Positions 62,416 through 64,000 of a DNA stretch of 64,000 nt are shown here, in pieces. A model generated the notes under the pieces. That model did no database searches. It had not been told where the DNA came from and saw only the letters and a program-made list of their open reading frames with translations. Position numbers and translations under genes: made by a program. The DNA is taken from contig JAEINQ010000002.1 of the NCBI GenBank assembly GCA_016342285.1, forward strand, positions 150,122 through 214,121, read 5' to 3'. The stretch's first letter is position 1. Each line of letters starts with the position of its first letter. The stretch comes from Desulfobacterales bacterium. GTDB lineage: Bacteria; Desulfobacterota; Desulfobacteria; Desulfobacterales; JAEINQ01.

Positions 62416-62919
62416 CTACAATGCCAGGGCAAAAAGGGCACCGTCGTAATCGGGTTCCTGGCCGATTTCCGGAACGAGTTCGGTATAGATGACCTTGCCG
62501 GTGGCATCCAGGATCACCACGGCCCGGGCCAGCAGGTCTCGAAGGGGGCCGTCTGTGATGGTCACGCCGTAGTGGCGGCCAAACTCCGGGTTGCGAAAGG
62601 CCGAGACCGATACCACGCTCTTGAGCCCTTCGGCGGCGCAGAACCGGGCATGGGCAAAAGGCAGGTCCATGGATATGCATAGCGCCACCGCATCGGGGTG
62701 ATTTTCGATTTCATTGTTGAAACGCCGCACGGAGATGCTGCAGACCGGAGTGTCGATGCTGGGGAAAATGTTGAGAACCATCTTTTTCCCGGAAAAATCC
62801 TTCAGGGAAATCTCGGAAAGGTCGGTTTTGACCAGTTTGAAGTCCGGCGCCTGGGTGCCTGGGGCCGGCAGCTCGCCGACGGTCTGAATCGGACTGCCTT
62901 TGAGGGTGATTTGAGCCAT
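62416..62919 (-). CDS. tpx: Thiol peroxidase (Tpx)
   Basis: A 167-residue atypical 2-Cys peroxiredoxin. It has the peroxidatic Cys in FPSIDTPVCSISVRRFN, the resolving Cys in ARFCAAEGL and the Tpx-specific opening ITLKGSPIQTVGELPAPG. It reduces peroxides with thioredoxin. AAGGAG precedes the ATG at 62919; an upstream start adds non-conserved residues. Confidence 0.95.
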   Translation of the reverse strand: MAQITLKGSPIQTVGELPAPGTQAPDFKLVKTDLSEISLKDFSGKKMVLNIFPSIDTPVCSISVRRFNNEIENHPDAVALCISMDLPFAHARFCAAEGLKSVVSVSAFRNPEFGRHYGVTITDGPLRDLLARAVVILDATGKVIYTELVPEIGQEPDYDGALFALAL

Positions 62920-63058
62920 GGGTGTCTCCTTTCGTGGGTGTGCGTTTGTGCGTAACCATCCGGACGTCCCGAATCCCGTCATCTCTCCGGCCTGACTTCA
63001 GCAAAACTTGCGTCATCATATTTCTGACAATCTGTACTTAGGTCGCTCAAAGCCTGGA

Positions 63059-63976
63059 TCACCGTTCTTTCAGCCGGACCACGGTCCTCCCCGTCAACCG
63101 CCCCTGAAGGATTTGATCGATACGGTCACTGAGTTCGGGGAGCCCGATTTCCGTGGTCAGGCGGTCAAACCCGTCGATTTTCCAGGGGCCGGCCAGATTT
63201 TGCCACAGGGTTTGCCGGACTTCGGCCGGGAATGCCGCCGAGTCCACCCCCAGAAGGGAAACGCCTCTGAGGATGAAGGGAAAGACCGATGTGGGCAGGT
63301 CGCCGCCGGCCACCATGCCGCAGCAGGTGACTGTGCCGCTGTAATGGGTCGATGCGATGGCTGTTGCAAGAATGTCGCCGCCCACGGTGTCTATGACCCC
63401 GGCCCATCGGCTGCGCAACATGGGGCGACCACTTTTGTCCACGGCCTCTTCTCGGCTGAGAAAGGTCCGGGCGCCCAGGTCTTTCAGGAAGGCTTGACCC
63501 TCTGGCTTGCCGCTGACTGTTGCCACTGAAAAACCGAGTTTGGCCAAAATGGCTACGGCGATGCTTCCCACGCCGCCGGTGGCGCCGGTGACCAGCACTT
63601 CCCCCTGGTCGGGCGCTACCCCGTTTTGGGTGAGCTTATAAATGGAGATGGCGGCCGTGAAGCCTGCCGTGCCCAGCGCCATGGCCTCTTTCAGGGAGAG
63701 CCCTTTCGGGCACGGCACGGCCCAGGCCGCGGGGATGCGAACGAACTGCCCGAATCCGCCCGCCGTGTTCATGCCCAGATCGTAGCCGGTTACGATGACC
63801 CGGTCACCTTGGCGAAAGTCTTCGTGGTCGCTGTGGGCGACGACCCCGGCTGCGTCGATGCCTGGCGTGTGCGGATATTTCCGGGTGACCCCCCGGTTGC
63901 CGCTGGCGGACAGGGCATCTTTGTAACGGAAGTTCCCTTTTTCAAAGCCACGCTTATGGCATATAAATAATTGAAA
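63059..63976 (-). pseudogene. YhdH/AcuI-type quinone/acryloyl-CoA reductase, 5'-truncated
   Basis: From about 63960 leftward the frame matches the MDR-type YhdH family: FRYKDALSASGNRG, YPHTPGIDAAGVV, DRVIVTGYDLG, LTQNGV, VLVTGATGGVGSIAVAILAKLGFSVATVSGK and IDTVGGDIL. The first about 30 residues of the family are absent. An in-frame TAA at 63979-63977 stands upstream, and there is no ATG, GTG or TTG until 63772, well inside the domain. The sequence beyond about 63955 turns AT-rich. It is probably a truncated gene, although the window edge limits the view. Confidence 0.6.
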
Positions 63977-64000
63977 TTAAGCGCTTTTACGCCGTTTCGG

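Noticed and set aside
3034..63058. tRNA or rRNA genes in the spacers
   Set aside because: I inspected the longer spacers for cloverleaf motifs and CCA ends and found none that hold. The structured element at 8782-8930 does not have tRNA-like arms.

Overview
The window looks like chromosomal DNA of an anaerobic desulfobacterium-type bacterium (Desulfobacterota, probably Desulfosarcina/Desulfobacteraceae-like). This is inferred from gene content: an exported 11-haem cytochrome, a PAS/sigma-54 regulator, multi-cluster ferredoxin membrane proteins, DUF362, ADP-forming acyl-CoA synthetase subunits, many PLP and CoA-ligase catabolic genes, and a high-GC coding background broken by AT-rich accessory patches. 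No rRNA or tRNA gene was seen.

Layout. 0-5 kb (- strand except as noted): the 3' part of a Fic gene (+), a cupin, a PNPOx-like flavoprotein, a PAS-GGDEF cyclase, a site-2 protease and a TumE/HVO_A0114-type toxin-antitoxin pair (+) whose promoter lies inside a nested palindrome. 5-11.5 kb: an AT-rich accessory zone. Short foreign-looking genes (DUF2628, an internally deleted NYN protein, a zinc ribbon, a second-type RsgA GTPase, a methyltransferase) are separated by imperfect palindromes that resemble integron attC sites. An ene-reductase gene with a candidate structured RNA in its leader sits between them. 11.8-15 kb: a SUMF1-like exported protein, an unknown zinc-ribbon protein and a YiaK-type dehydrogenase.

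15.1-19.9 kb is the most interesting locus. A divergent PAS/sigma-54 activator faces an operon of an exported PstS-like binding protein, an exported 11-haem cytochrome and an exported rhodanese. The cytochrome gene is interrupted by one in-frame TGA, followed at the right distance by a bacterial SECIS-like hairpin. I read it as a probable selenocysteine-containing multihaem cytochrome. A -24/-12 promoter lies in the divergent region.

20-35 kb: an orphan TPP-dependent E1 alpha/beta pair, a VapBC-type pair, and a TetR-headed catabolic run (Na+ symporter, PLP lyase-like enzyme, enolase-superfamily enzyme, amino-acid permease, amidohydrolase), then a Tat-exported sulfatase and a Tat-exported sulfite-oxidase-fold protein. 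35-54 kb: ADP-forming acyl-CoA synthetase beta and alpha subunits, aldo/keto reductase, phosphotriesterase-like hydrolase, diaminopropionate ammonia-lyase, a MocR regulator with an aminotransferase and a GNAT, a RAYT transposase bounded by 25-bp inverted repeats, an EFR1-type ferredoxin/flavodoxin, an acyl-CoA ligase and a class I/II aminotransferase. 54-64 kb (- strand): a hybrid histidine kinase, a UROD/MetE-like enzyme, a YcgN-like protein, a thioesterase, a NapH/NapG-like ferredoxin fusion with DUF362, thiol peroxidase, and a 5'-truncated YhdH-type oxidoreductase.

The intergenic spaces hold at least five families of short palindromic elements (76 to about 250 bp). One family has hairpins whose loops are conserved and mutually complementary while the stems differ.
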